Assembly (NCBI RefSeq): GCF_036169555.1
Contig: NZ_CP108032.1
Location: forward strand, 2,604,001 to 2,668,000
DNA length: 64,000 bases
Source: Streptomyces sp. NBC_00306
GTDB lineage: Bacteria; Actinomycetota; Actinomycetes; Streptomycetales; Streptomycetaceae
Direction: 5' to 3'
Positions within the stretch are counted from its first letter, which is position 1, and each line of letters starts with the position of its first letter. The translations under genes were made by a program, and so were the position numbers. The notes under the pieces are model-generated. The model saw nothing but the letters and a program-made list of their open reading frames with translations, did not search any database and had not been told where the DNA came from. Positions 39,157 to 49,259 of this stretch are shown piece by piece.

Positions 39157-40367
39157 GGCCGCACGAGGTTCTGGAGGTCCGCGAAACGGCGGTCACCGAT
39201 GCCGTTGACCTCGCGGAGTTCGTCGACCGACCGGAAGCCGCCGTGCTGCGTGCGGTAGTCGATGATGTGCTGGGCCAGGACGGGGCCGACGCCCGGCAGG
39301 GTGTCGAGCTGTTCCGCCGTGGCCGCGTTGAGGCTCACCGGACCCGCGGGCTGAGCGGCCGGGCCACCGGCGGCGCCCGTGCCACCGATGCTCCCACCGG
39401 CGGGGCCCGCGACACCGGACGCCCCCGGCGGGACGGGCAGCCCCACCACGACCTGTTCGCCGTCGACGAGCACCCGCGCCCGATTGAGTGCGGTGAGATC
39501 CGTGCCGGGCTTGACGCCTCCGGCCGCATGCAGCGCGTCTGCCACCCGTGATCCGGCGGGCAGTTGGAGAACCCCGGGCCGCCGCACCTTGCCGCTGACA
39601 TCGATGATGATCCGCCCGCTGGGGACTGCGGCGGACGGGACCGGTGGGCCGGGCGACGGCTCCGGTTCGGAATCGGTGGCGGGGGCGGCCGCACCCTGCT
39701 CGACCAGCTCGGGAGCCCGCACGGTCTCCGGCCGCCCCACCCAGAAGTGCTGGGCGGCGAAGACAGCGGCCGCCACCAGGACGACGGCCAGCGCCGCCAG
39801 AGCCCGCGGCTCCAGCCCGCATCTGAGCTGCACCCACAGCGGCAGCCTCTCGCGCACGGCGAGCCCGGCCCACCGCCGCGCAGCCCGACTCGGACCCGCG
39901 GCCGCACCATTGCCCGGCCCGCCACCAGCACCGAGACCGGCGACGCCACCCGCGCTGCCGCCCGCACCCGGCACCGGACCCGACGAGTCAGCACCCCCGC
40001 CGGCCCCGCCACGACCCGCGCCGGCCCCGAGAGCACCCGTCCCGGCAGCACCCACACCGGCACCCGCACCCGCACCCGCCCCGGCGAACAGCGCATCCGC
40101 CCGCCGCCTCACCGCCGTCGCCTCGCCGCCCGGCACGCGTCTCCCCCGCGCCCCGGCCGTACCCACCGTGGAGACCGCACCCCGGGCAGCACCCGGCCGG
40201 GGTCCCGACCCGGGGCCTGAACCGGGCCCGGGGCCCGAACCGGGCCGCGGGCCCGCGCTCGCACCCGTACTCGGACCCGGCCCACGCCTCACCCGGGCGC
40301 GGCCGTCCGACGCCGGGGCGCGCCCCGGCCCACTCGTTGCGGAACGTGAACGTGATCGAAGAGCCAT
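39153..40367 (-). CDS. comEA: ComEA-like helix-hairpin-helix DNA-binding protein
   Basis: About 404 aa. A long Gly/Ala/Pro/Arg-rich N-terminal region of low complexity precedes one membrane helix (LAALAVVLVAAAVFAAQHFWVG). Outside it is an SLBB domain (IIIDVSGKVRRPGVLQLPAG, DLTALNRARVLVDGEQVVVG) and a C-terminal double HhH (SLNAATAEQLDTLPGVGPVLAQHIIDYR, FRSVDELREVNGIGDRRF, each a known HhH pattern). ComEA binds incoming DNA. It overlaps comEC by 4 bp. The first 190 residues are much longer than in typical ComEA and look like expanded repeats; the start (40367 or 40394) is uncertain. Confidence 0.88.
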   Translation of the reverse strand: MALRSRSRSATSGPGRAPASDGRARVRRGPGPSTGASAGPRPGSGPGPGSGPGSGPRPGAARGAVSTVGTAGARGRRVPGGEATAVRRRADALFAGAGAGAGAGVGAAGTGALGAGAGRGGAGGGADSSGPVPGAGGSAGGVAGLGAGGGPGNGAAAGPSRAARRWAGLAVRERLPLWVQLRCGLEPRALAALAVVLVAAAVFAAQHFWVGRPETVRAPELVEQGAAAPATDSEPEPSPGPPVPSAAVPSGRIIIDVSGKVRRPGVLQLPAGSRVADALHAAGGVKPGTDLTALNRARVLVDGEQVVVGLPVPPGASGVAGPAGGSIGGTGAAGGPAAQPAGPVSLNAATAEQLDTLPGVGPVLAQHIIDYRTQHGGFRSVDELREVNGIGDRRFADLQNLVRP

Positions 40368-40477
40368 GTCACGAGACGGTAGGCACATCCGCCCGAACCC
40401 GCCGAGCAGGTCCAATTCCCGTGGAAAACCATCCTGTTGTGGATATCTCCGTCACCCGAAGGGGCCGTTCCGCGGCC

Positions 40478-41323
40478 TCAGCGCGGTGAGACGACCGCCG
40501 CGAGGAGTCCCGGCCCGGTGTGCGCCCCGATCACCGCACCCACCTCGCTCACATGCAGGTCCGCCAGCCCCGGTACCCGCTCCCGGAGCTTGTCCGCGAG
40601 CACCGCGGCTCTTTCCGGCGCGGCCAGGTGGTGCACCGCGATGTCCACGGTGCTGGCGCCCGCCCGTCCGACGACGATCTCCTCCAGCCGGGCGATCGCC
40701 TTCGACGCCGTGCGCACCTTCTCCATCGGCACGATCCGCCCGCCGTCCAGCTGGAGCAGCGGCTTCATCGCCAGCGCCGATCCCAGCAGTGCCTGCGCGG
40801 CCCCGATCCGGCCGCCGCGGCGCAGGAAGTCCAGGGTGTCGACGTAGAAGAAGGCGGAGGTGCCGGCGGCCCGCTTCTCCGCGGCAGCCACGGCCTCGTC
40901 CAGCGTGCCGCCGCCCTCCGCCGTCTCCGCGGCGGCCAGAGCGCAGAATCCGAGGGCCATGGCGACCATCCCGGTGTCCACCACCCGCACCGGCACCGGA
41001 GCGTCCTTGGCGGCCAGTACGGCGGCGTCGTAGGTGCCGGAGAACTCGGACGACAGGTGCAGGGAGACGATGCCGGTCGCACCCGCTTCGGCGCGGGCCC
41101 GATAGGTCTGTGCGAACACCGCGGGGCTCGGCCGCGAGGTGGTCACCGGACGTCGCTTCTGCAACGCCTGTGCGAGCGAACGCGCCGAGATCTCGGTGCC
41201 CTCTTCGAGTGCTTGATCGCCAAGTACGACGGTCAGAGGCACCGCGACGATGCCGTGGCGCTCCATCGCCGGTGGCGGCAGGTAGGCCGTTGAATCGGTG
41301 ACGATCGCGACATGGCGGGACAT
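40478..41323 (-). CDS. DegV-family fatty-acid-binding protein
   Basis: 281 aa. N-terminal VAIVTDSTAYLPP, VTTSRPSPAVF, and SLHLSSEFSGTYDAA are DegV signatures, as are the central VVDTGMVAMALGF and the later FFYVDTLDFLRRGGRIG. DegV/FakB proteins bind acyl chains and present them to a fatty-acid kinase; no FakA is seen nearby. TAACCT sits 7 nt before the ATG, predicting leaderless initiation. Confidence 0.93.
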   Translation of the reverse strand: MSRHVAIVTDSTAYLPPPAMERHGIVAVPLTVVLGDQALEEGTEISARSLAQALQKRRPVTTSRPSPAVFAQTYRARAEAGATGIVSLHLSSEFSGTYDAAVLAAKDAPVPVRVVDTGMVAMALGFCALAAAETAEGGGTLDEAVAAAEKRAAGTSAFFYVDTLDFLRRGGRIGAAQALLGSALAMKPLLQLDGGRIVPMEKVRTASKAIARLEEIVVGRAGASTVDIAVHHLAAPERAAVLADKLRERVPGLADLHVSEVGAVIGAHTGPGLLAAVVSPR

Positions 41324-41470
41324 GAGCGGGAGGTTACCCGGCGGCGGGACGGGACGGCAGCCCGGCCCCTCGTCGGCACCCGCGCCGGTGCCGCCCCCGC
41401 CGACAACCCATCGGCCTCATCGACCGCACCGCAACCGGCCTGCGCCCCGCCAACCCCCGGACCGGACGGG

Positions 41471-42295
41471 TCAGTTGGTCGTCTCCGGGCGAGCGGCCTT
41501 CTGCCAGGGGTAGGTGTTCGGCTGCCGCGGGTCACGCGCCGTGATCGCCTGCGGCTGAGCCTGCTGGTCCTGCCGAGCCGCGGACGGCGAAGGAGCCTGC
41601 GCGGAGTCGGCGGCGGCCACCGTTCCGGCCTGTCCTTGGGTGTCCACCTCGGGCCAGGTCTGCCCGGGACCGGCCTGCCCGCCCGCGTCCGGCCAGGCGC
41701 CGTCCCGGCTCCCGGACTGTCCCGTGACCGGTTCACCGGCGGACGGCTCCTCGACCGACCAGTGCCGCAGCGCCCCCGCCTCCATGTCGATCTGCGTGCT
41801 CAGCGCATCCAGATCGTCCTCGGCGAACTTCCTCGCCCGGTCCCGCGCCGCCCACCGCAGCGACTCGGCCGAGTGCACGATCCGCTCCGTGCGCTCGCGG
41901 AGTCCGGGCAGCAGCGAGGCGACCGTCGCCCGGTCGGGCTCGCGCTCCAGGCGCTTCAGCTCGTCGTCCAGCTCATGGCCGTGCGCACTCAGCCGCTGGA
42001 AGAGGGAGATCGACTCGGACAGGGACGCATCCTCGCCCGCTCCCGCCTGAAGGGCGTCCTGGGTGGCCCGCATCGACGTCCGCAGCGACAGCCGCAGCTG
42101 CGCCAGCTCGCCGACGACTCCGCCCTGTCCGTAGCTCCTCGCCCGCAGTGAGGTCTCCTCGACGGTGCGACGCGCCTGGGTGACCGTGCGCTCCACGCCA
42201 CGCTTCGCCGCGCCGACGGCCTTCACCGTCACAAACACCCCCAACGCGACAAAGGCGACGAAAAGCAGCGCCAAGATGAGAATCGCGGCTTCCAT
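41471..42295 (-). CDS. single-pass membrane protein with coiled coil, function unknown
   Basis: 274 aa. An N-terminal helix (AAILILALLFVAFVALGVFVTV) is followed by a long charged helical region (about residues 30-170: KRGVERTVTQARRTVEE, LFQRLSAHGHELDDELKRLE) and a Gln/Pro/Gly-rich disordered tail. It is conserved next to degV and leuS in Streptomyces as I recall, but I know no function. The topology suggests a membrane-anchored cytoplasmic coiled coil. GGGGCG precedes the ATG. Confidence 0.82.
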   Translation of the reverse strand: MEAAILILALLFVAFVALGVFVTVKAVGAAKRGVERTVTQARRTVEETSLRARSYGQGGVVGELAQLRLSLRTSMRATQDALQAGAGEDASLSESISLFQRLSAHGHELDDELKRLEREPDRATVASLLPGLRERTERIVHSAESLRWAARDRARKFAEDDLDALSTQIDMEAGALRHWSVEEPSAGEPVTGQSGSRDGAWPDAGGQAGPGQTWPEVDTQGQAGTVAAADSAQAPSPSAARQDQQAQPQAITARDPRQPNTYPWQKAARPETTN

Positions 42296-42341
42296 GAGCG
42301 CCCCTTCGGCGTCGGATGTAGTTCCTCCACCGTAAACGGAA

Positions 42342-42382
42342 CGGGCAGGCCGAGGGTTCCATCGGAACCCCCAACCTGCCCG
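42342..42382 (-). terminator. terminator after leuS
   Basis: Nested hairpin: CGGGCAGG/CCTGCCCG outer stem and GGGTTCC/GGAACCC inner stem, 45 nt downstream of the leuS stop on the minus strand. Confidence 0.65.
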
Positions 42383-42426
42383 TAGGGGATGCCCCGCAGC
42401 CCCTGCGAAACCCCCCGAAATGGGGA

Positions 42427-45282
<2,856 letters not shown>

Positions 45283-45340
45283 GATCCTTAAAGCTCCATC
45301 GGTCGTCTCTGCTCGAGCCCTGTCATCACCCGGTGAAATG

Positions 45341-45365
45341 AAAAATCCCCTCGCACAGGAGGGGA
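45341..45365 (-). terminator. intrinsic terminator in the leuS leader (attenuator)
   Basis: On the minus strand TCCCCTC-CTGTGC-GAGGGGA is followed at once by TTTTT (and later TTTC). A 7-bp GC-rich stem plus U-tract is a textbook intrinsic terminator, rare in this genome, placed 59 nt before the leuS start codon. It makes sense only as a conditional stop. Confidence 0.85.
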
Positions 45366-45366
45366 C

Positions 45367-45418
45367 GCCGCGCCGATTCCGACCGGATCTTTCATCCGTC
45401 GGGACTGATCAGCGCGGC
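45367..45418 (-). promoter_or_regulatory. long-range stem and inner hairpin of the leuS leader
   Basis: GCCGCGCTGAT (45408-45418) can pair over all 11 positions with ATCGGCGCGGC (45367-45377), one pair being a G-U wobble. It encloses a hairpin at 45379-45402 (CCGAC and GGAT arms, one bulged G). The left arm overlaps the last codons and stop of the leader peptide, so ribosome position should decide whether the stem forms. Confidence 0.65.
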
Positions 45419-45447
45419 CGGCTAAGCAGAAGGCGTACGGCACGCAT
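45409..45447 (-). CDS. leuS leader peptide
   Basis: A 12-codon micro-ORF reads MRAVRLLLSRPR, with three consecutive leucine codons (CTT CTG CTT; two are codons rarely used in this genome). TACCCT ends 7 nt before its ATG, so the transcript would begin at or next to the start codon. It is followed by the alternative stems and terminator described for the leader. The combination is that of a translation-dependent attenuator sensing charged tRNA-Leu. Confidence 0.75.
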   Translation of the reverse strand: MRAVRLLLSRPR

Positions 45448-45591
45448 AGACGTCAGGGTACCGCAGAGAGCGATCCCGTTGTGTGGCGCAGACCTCGTCG
45501 CCGACCAGAGACAATCGGCGTTCCCTTCCGTATCTATCCGTACGGGGATCAGGACTGGCCGCTGACAGGCGGTCCGAACGAGGGCGGGGAG

Positions 45592-45807
45592 ATGTCACGA
45601 GAGATGCCGGCATACGCCTGGACAGCCGCCGATCCACCCGGGAGGCACTGGGGTTACCCCGCGTATCGACCCTATCCAGGGCAACCCCAGAGTCAGTTGC
45701 CTGTGGTTCCGCTCTCTAAACGCCAAAACGTCGTACCGCTCGGTATGGGTCGCCTTAGCATGCGTCAACGGGACCGCATTCCCCGCACCTTCGGAGTCGC
45801 CCCATGA
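45592..45807 (+). CDS. possible small ORF coupled to the cytochrome-like gene
   Basis: A 71-codon frame (MSREMPAYAWTAADPPGRHW...) ends in TGA overlapping the ATG of the next gene as ATGA, the arrangement used elsewhere in this window for coupled genes. Against it: codon third positions are unusually AT-rich for this genome and no family is recognised. The stretch 45461-45803 may instead be an extended promoter/leader; no clear promoter hexamers were found. Confidence 0.3.
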   Translation: MSREMPAYAWTAADPPGRHWGYPAYRPYPGQPQSQLPVVPLSKRQNVVPLGMGRLSMRQRDRIPRTFGVAP

Positions 45808-47366
45808 ACCCTCGTCGCAACAACCGATCGTCACCCTCACCGAGTGCCGGCCTCAGCCGACGTACTCAGGGTGGCCTGACGGTCGCTGCGTTCGTGCTCA
45901 TACCGCTGATAGCCATCCTTGGGAGTGACAGTTTTCGCGCAGCGCTCGACTTCACCACCGGGGTGCTGTCGCTGGTCTCGCTCACCGCGTCCATCGCGTG
46001 GGGCCTGATCGCGACGGACCGGCTGCTGCTGTCCCCGCACCACCGGCTGCTCGCCCAGGCGATCCACCGCGGCACGGCGACGGCCTCGCTCGGCTTCCTG
46101 CTGCTGCACGCGACGGTGAAGGTGTCCCTCGGCCATGTGGCACTGATCGGCGCTCTCATCCCGTTCGGGCTGGGGGTCACGGGCACGGACGGCCTGATCG
46201 GCATGGGCTCTCTGGCCGGTCTGTTCATGGTGATCGCCGGTGCGACCGGCGCGATGCGCAGCGCCCTGGCGGGCAACATCAAGGCCGCGGGCCGCTGGCG
46301 CGCCCTGCACATGCTGGCCTATCCGGCCTGGTGCTTCGCTCTGATGCACGGCCTGTACGCCGGCCGTCCGGCGGCGACCTGGGTGACGACGATGTACTGC
46401 CTGGCCCTCGCGAGCGTCACCGGCGCCGTGTCGGTGCGGCTGCTCCCGCGTCAGGTGCAGCGCCGTATCGCCGACAGGATCCTCGCGCTGACCGGCCGCC
46501 GTGCGGGCCCCGGCCGCGCCGAGGAGCCGGGGCTGCGTGACATGGCGACCTCGCCCCTGCCCGGTTCGACAGGGGTGACCGCTCCGGTCGGCCTCAACCG
46601 GATGAACGGCATTCCCACGCAGCGCCCGGTCGAGCCGGAGTTCCAGCGCCAGTCCGCGTTCGGACAGCCGCGCAGGCAGCCACGGCTCGAAGCCCCCTCG
46701 CCCCAGCTGTACGAGGCACCTCCGCCGCCCGAGGCCGAGCCCGTCGTCGGCGCCGGCAGTGTCGGCGCGGGCACCGGGATCTCGGCCGCCTACCGCGCGG
46801 TGTCGCTCGCAAGCGACCCGAACGCTCCCCTCGCCGAGCGCATCCCGATGACCGAGGAGATACCGGTGGTGTCGGACGACGGCCCCGCCCCGGGCATGTG
46901 GCCGACCCCCTCGCCCCCTCCGCCCGCCCAGGCCTATCCGGCCGAGCCGGTTCCGCCGCCCGCCACCCCGTCGTACGACACCCCCGCGTACGACCCCTCG
47001 GCCTTCGGCACACCTGCCGCTGCCGCACCCCCGGCCGGGCCCGGCTACGACACCGGGTCCTTCCCGACCCCGTCGTACGACACGGGTTCCGTCCCCACCC
47101 CGACGTACGACACCGGCTCGTTCACCGCGCCGGCGTACGACACGGGGACCTTCCCCACCCCGTCCTACGGCTCCGGGTCGTTCACCACCCCGACCTACGA
47201 GAGCCCTCTCTACGACCCGCCCGCCACGTCCCCGTACGAAGCAACTCCCTCCCCGTACGACACCGGTAATCCCACCACGTACGACGAAACCCAAGCGATG
47301 CCCGGACCGCTCTTTCCGCCCCCGGCCGGAGAGCCCTGGAACGCGCCCGCAGGAGACCGACCTTGA
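45804..47366 (+). CDS. multi-pass cytochrome b/ferric-reductase-like membrane protein with Tyr/Pro-repeat tail
   Basis: 520 aa. Five or six hydrophobic helices occupy residues about 25-215. Paired histidines sit in helices (AIHRGTATASLGFLLLHA; LHMLAYPAWCFALMHGL), the pattern of heme-binding membrane reductases. Residues 220-520 are a Pro-rich, presumably disordered tail with repeats of the form (F/V)PTPxYDTGS. It overlaps the NuoF-like gene by 4 bp, so the two probably form a membrane electron-transfer unit. Heme binding is inferred only. Confidence 0.8.
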   Translation: MNPRRNNRSSPSPSAGLSRRTQGGLTVAAFVLIPLIAILGSDSFRAALDFTTGVLSLVSLTASIAWGLIATDRLLLSPHHRLLAQAIHRGTATASLGFLLLHATVKVSLGHVALIGALIPFGLGVTGTDGLIGMGSLAGLFMVIAGATGAMRSALAGNIKAAGRWRALHMLAYPAWCFALMHGLYAGRPAATWVTTMYCLALASVTGAVSVRLLPRQVQRRIADRILALTGRRAGPGRAEEPGLRDMATSPLPGSTGVTAPVGLNRMNGIPTQRPVEPEFQRQSAFGQPRRQPRLEAPSPQLYEAPPPPEAEPVVGAGSVGAGTGISAAYRAVSLASDPNAPLAERIPMTEEIPVVSDDGPAPGMWPTPSPPPPAQAYPAEPVPPPATPSYDTPAYDPSAFGTPAAAAPPAGPGYDTGSFPTPSYDTGSVPTPTYDTGSFTAPAYDTGTFPTPSYGSGSFTTPTYESPLYDPPATSPYEATPSPYDTGNPTTYDETQAMPGPLFPPPAGEPWNAPAGDRP

Positions 47367-48949
47367 ACGCCCCCCTCCCCGATGTCCCCGAGGTCCGCGT
47401 CGTCGGCCTTCCCCAGCTGACCCAGGGGTTCGACCTGGTCGAGCGCCTCGATCTCCAGATGCACCTCAAGGTGCACGGACCGCTGGAACCGATGACCGGT
47501 GAGCGGCTCGCCCAGCTCGCCGAGGAGATAACCCTGCGCGGCCGAGGCGGCGCGGGATTCCCCTTCGGGCAGAAGCTGCGTGCCGTGGCCAAGTCCGCCA
47601 TCCGGCGCGGGGTGCGGCCCGTCGTCGTGGTGAACGGCAGTGAGGGCGAGCCGGCCTGCCGCAAGGACACCGTGCTGCTCAACCGCGCTCCCCATCTGAT
47701 CCTGGACGGGGCGCTGCTGGCGGCCGAGGCGCTCGGGGCACGCACCCTGGTCGTCGCGGTGACCCGCAATTCCACGGAGATGTCGATGCGCGCGGCTCTC
47801 GCCGAGCGCGGTCTGACGGACCGGCGCGGGCAGCAGCTGCGCGCACGCATCGTCCGCACGCCCGAGCGCATGGTCTCCGGTGAGGCCTCCTCGGTCATCC
47901 GCGCGGTCAACGGCGGCCCCGCCCTGCCGCCCGGCCGCCGTGAGCGCGCGTCCGACACAGGCGTCGGCGGCGCCCCGACCCTGCTGTCCAACGCGGAGAC
48001 GTTCGCGCAGCTCGCCATCGGCGCCCGCATCGGATCGCGCCGCTACAGCAACACCGGCGTGGGCTCCGAGCCCGGCACGGTCATGCTCACCATCTCCGGC
48101 GCGGTGGCGCGCCCCATGGTCGTCGAGGTCCCCACGGGTGTCCCGCTGCGGTACGTCCTCCAGCTCGCGGGCGCCCCGCCGCTGCCCCAGGGCGTCCTGA
48201 CCGGCGGCTACCACGGCAACTGGATCGACTCGGTGGCCGTCCACGAGTCGGTCGTCTCGCGTGAGTCGCTGGCGGCCGTGGGCGGCTCGCTCGGCGCGGG
48301 AGCCATCCTGCCCATCGGGCCGGAGACCTGTCCGCTGGGTGAGGCGCTGCGGGTGGCCAACTGGCTCGCGGCGGAGACGGCCGGCCAGTGCGGCCCCTGC
48401 AAGCTGGGACTGCCCGCCGCGGCCGGAGGTCTGGCAGACGTCATGAACGGCGGCGGACCGGCCGCTCTGGAGGCGCTGCGCGAGGTGACGCAGGCCGTGA
48501 AGGGCCGCGGTGCGTGCAAGCACCCCGACGGTTCGGCGCGGTTCTTCGCCTCGACCCTGTCGGCCTTCACGGACGACCTGGCGGCCCATGTGCTCCACGG
48601 TGGCTGCGGCCGCGAGACGACCGGTGTCCTGCCGCTTCCGCTGCCCGGGTACGAGGAGGCCGAAGAGTCTATCCCGAGCGGCGAGAAGGTCTTCATCGAC
48701 TGGACGCTGTGCCAGGGCCACGGGCTCTGCGCGGACATCATCCCGGAGCTGATCCGGCTCAACCCCGACGGCTATCCGTCGGTGGCCGACGCGGTCGTTC
48801 CGATGCACATGCGCGGGCGTGCGGAACGGGCGGTGCGGCGGTGCCCGGCGCTGGCGATGCGCATCGAGCAGACAGCCGCTCCGGCTCCGAAGGCCCGGGC
48901 CGAGCTGCCCGCTCCGAACCGCAAGGCCCTCGGCAGCGGCCGCGGTTGA
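47363..48949 (+). CDS. NuoF-like flavoprotein fused to a C-terminal ferredoxin domain
   Basis: 528 aa from TTG 47363 with AGGAG upstream; the TTGA overlap couples it to the preceding gene. The FMN/NADH domain shows LRGRGGAGFPFGQKL and NGSEGEPACRKDT. An SLBB-like part follows (TISGAVARPMVVEVPTGVPL). The iron-sulfur region has ETAGQCGPCKLG and GACKHPDG, three of the four cysteines of the NuoF N3 cluster; Ala replaces the first. Residues about 440-500 are a P450-type single-cluster ferredoxin (DWTLCQGHGLCADIIPEL ... RRCPALAM). Likely NAD(P)H- or ferredoxin-linked reductase serving the membrane partner. Confidence 0.87.
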   Translation: MNAPLPDVPEVRVVGLPQLTQGFDLVERLDLQMHLKVHGPLEPMTGERLAQLAEEITLRGRGGAGFPFGQKLRAVAKSAIRRGVRPVVVVNGSEGEPACRKDTVLLNRAPHLILDGALLAAEALGARTLVVAVTRNSTEMSMRAALAERGLTDRRGQQLRARIVRTPERMVSGEASSVIRAVNGGPALPPGRRERASDTGVGGAPTLLSNAETFAQLAIGARIGSRRYSNTGVGSEPGTVMLTISGAVARPMVVEVPTGVPLRYVLQLAGAPPLPQGVLTGGYHGNWIDSVAVHESVVSRESLAAVGGSLGAGAILPIGPETCPLGEALRVANWLAAETAGQCGPCKLGLPAAAGGLADVMNGGGPAALEALREVTQAVKGRGACKHPDGSARFFASTLSAFTDDLAAHVLHGGCGRETTGVLPLPLPGYEEAEESIPSGEKVFIDWTLCQGHGLCADIIPELIRLNPDGYPSVADAVVPMHMRGRAERAVRRCPALAMRIEQTAAPAPKARAELPAPNRKALGSGRG

Positions 48950-48957
48950 CGGAGATG

Positions 48958-48999
48958 AGAAGGGAGCGGGCGACCCGATCGGGTCGCCCGCTCCCTTCT
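48958..48999 (+). terminator. strong terminator after the redox pair
   Basis: A perfect 42-bp palindrome (21 bp per arm, centre GAT|C) starts 9 nt after the stop codon and is followed by TTCTTCGT. Transcribed from either side it makes a very stable hairpin, so it may also block antisense transcription from the tRNA side. Confidence 0.85.
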
Positions 49000-49033
49000 T
49001 CGTCACTCGCACGGACAAGAAGTCCCGCACAAC

Positions 49034-49068
49034 AAAAAATCCCGCCGGCCGCGAGGGCCCGACGGGAT
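49034..49068 (-). terminator. terminator of the first tRNA-Ala gene
   Basis: On the minus strand ATCCCG/CGGGAT close a hairpin (49039-49068) with further CGG/CCG pairing, followed by a run of six T. It lies about 20 nt after the tRNA 3' end. Confidence 0.8.
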
Positions 49069-49087
49069 CTTTTGATGGATCGTTCTG

Positions 49088-49160
49088 TGGAGCTAAGGAG
49101 AATTGAACTCCTGACCTCCTGCATGCCATGCAGGCGCTCTACCAACTGAGCTATAGCCCC
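49088..49160 (-). tRNA. tRNA-Ala (anticodon GGC)
   Basis: 73 nt. Cloverleaf: acceptor GGGGCTA/TAGCTCC (one G-U), D arm GCTC/GAGC with AGTTGGTA loop, anticodon arm CCTGC-ATGGCAT-GCAGG giving anticodon GGC, T arm AGGAG-TTCAATT-CTCCT, discriminator A. CCA is not encoded. An identical copy lies at 51342-51414. Confidence 0.97.
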
Positions 49161-49209
49161 GTGCGATGTGCCGCCTTGATCGAGGGTTTCCCTCGCGGCG
49201 ACGTCGACA

Positions 49210-49239
49210 ACATTAACGCCCTCCACGGCGCTTCACCAA
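49210..49239 (-). promoter_or_regulatory. promoter of the first tRNA-Ala gene
   Basis: On the minus strand TTGGTG (49234-49239) and TAATGT (49210-49215) are 18 bp apart. Transcription would start about 42 nt upstream of the tRNA; a GAGGG/CCCTC hairpin lies in that leader and may guide processing. Confidence 0.6.
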
Positions 49240-49259
49240 ATCCTTTCCGGTCTGCGCGG

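Noticed and set aside
45283..45460. T-box riboswitch before leuS
   Set aside because: No T-box sequence or specifier-loop architecture seen; the Leu-codon ORF plus terminator fits attenuation better.
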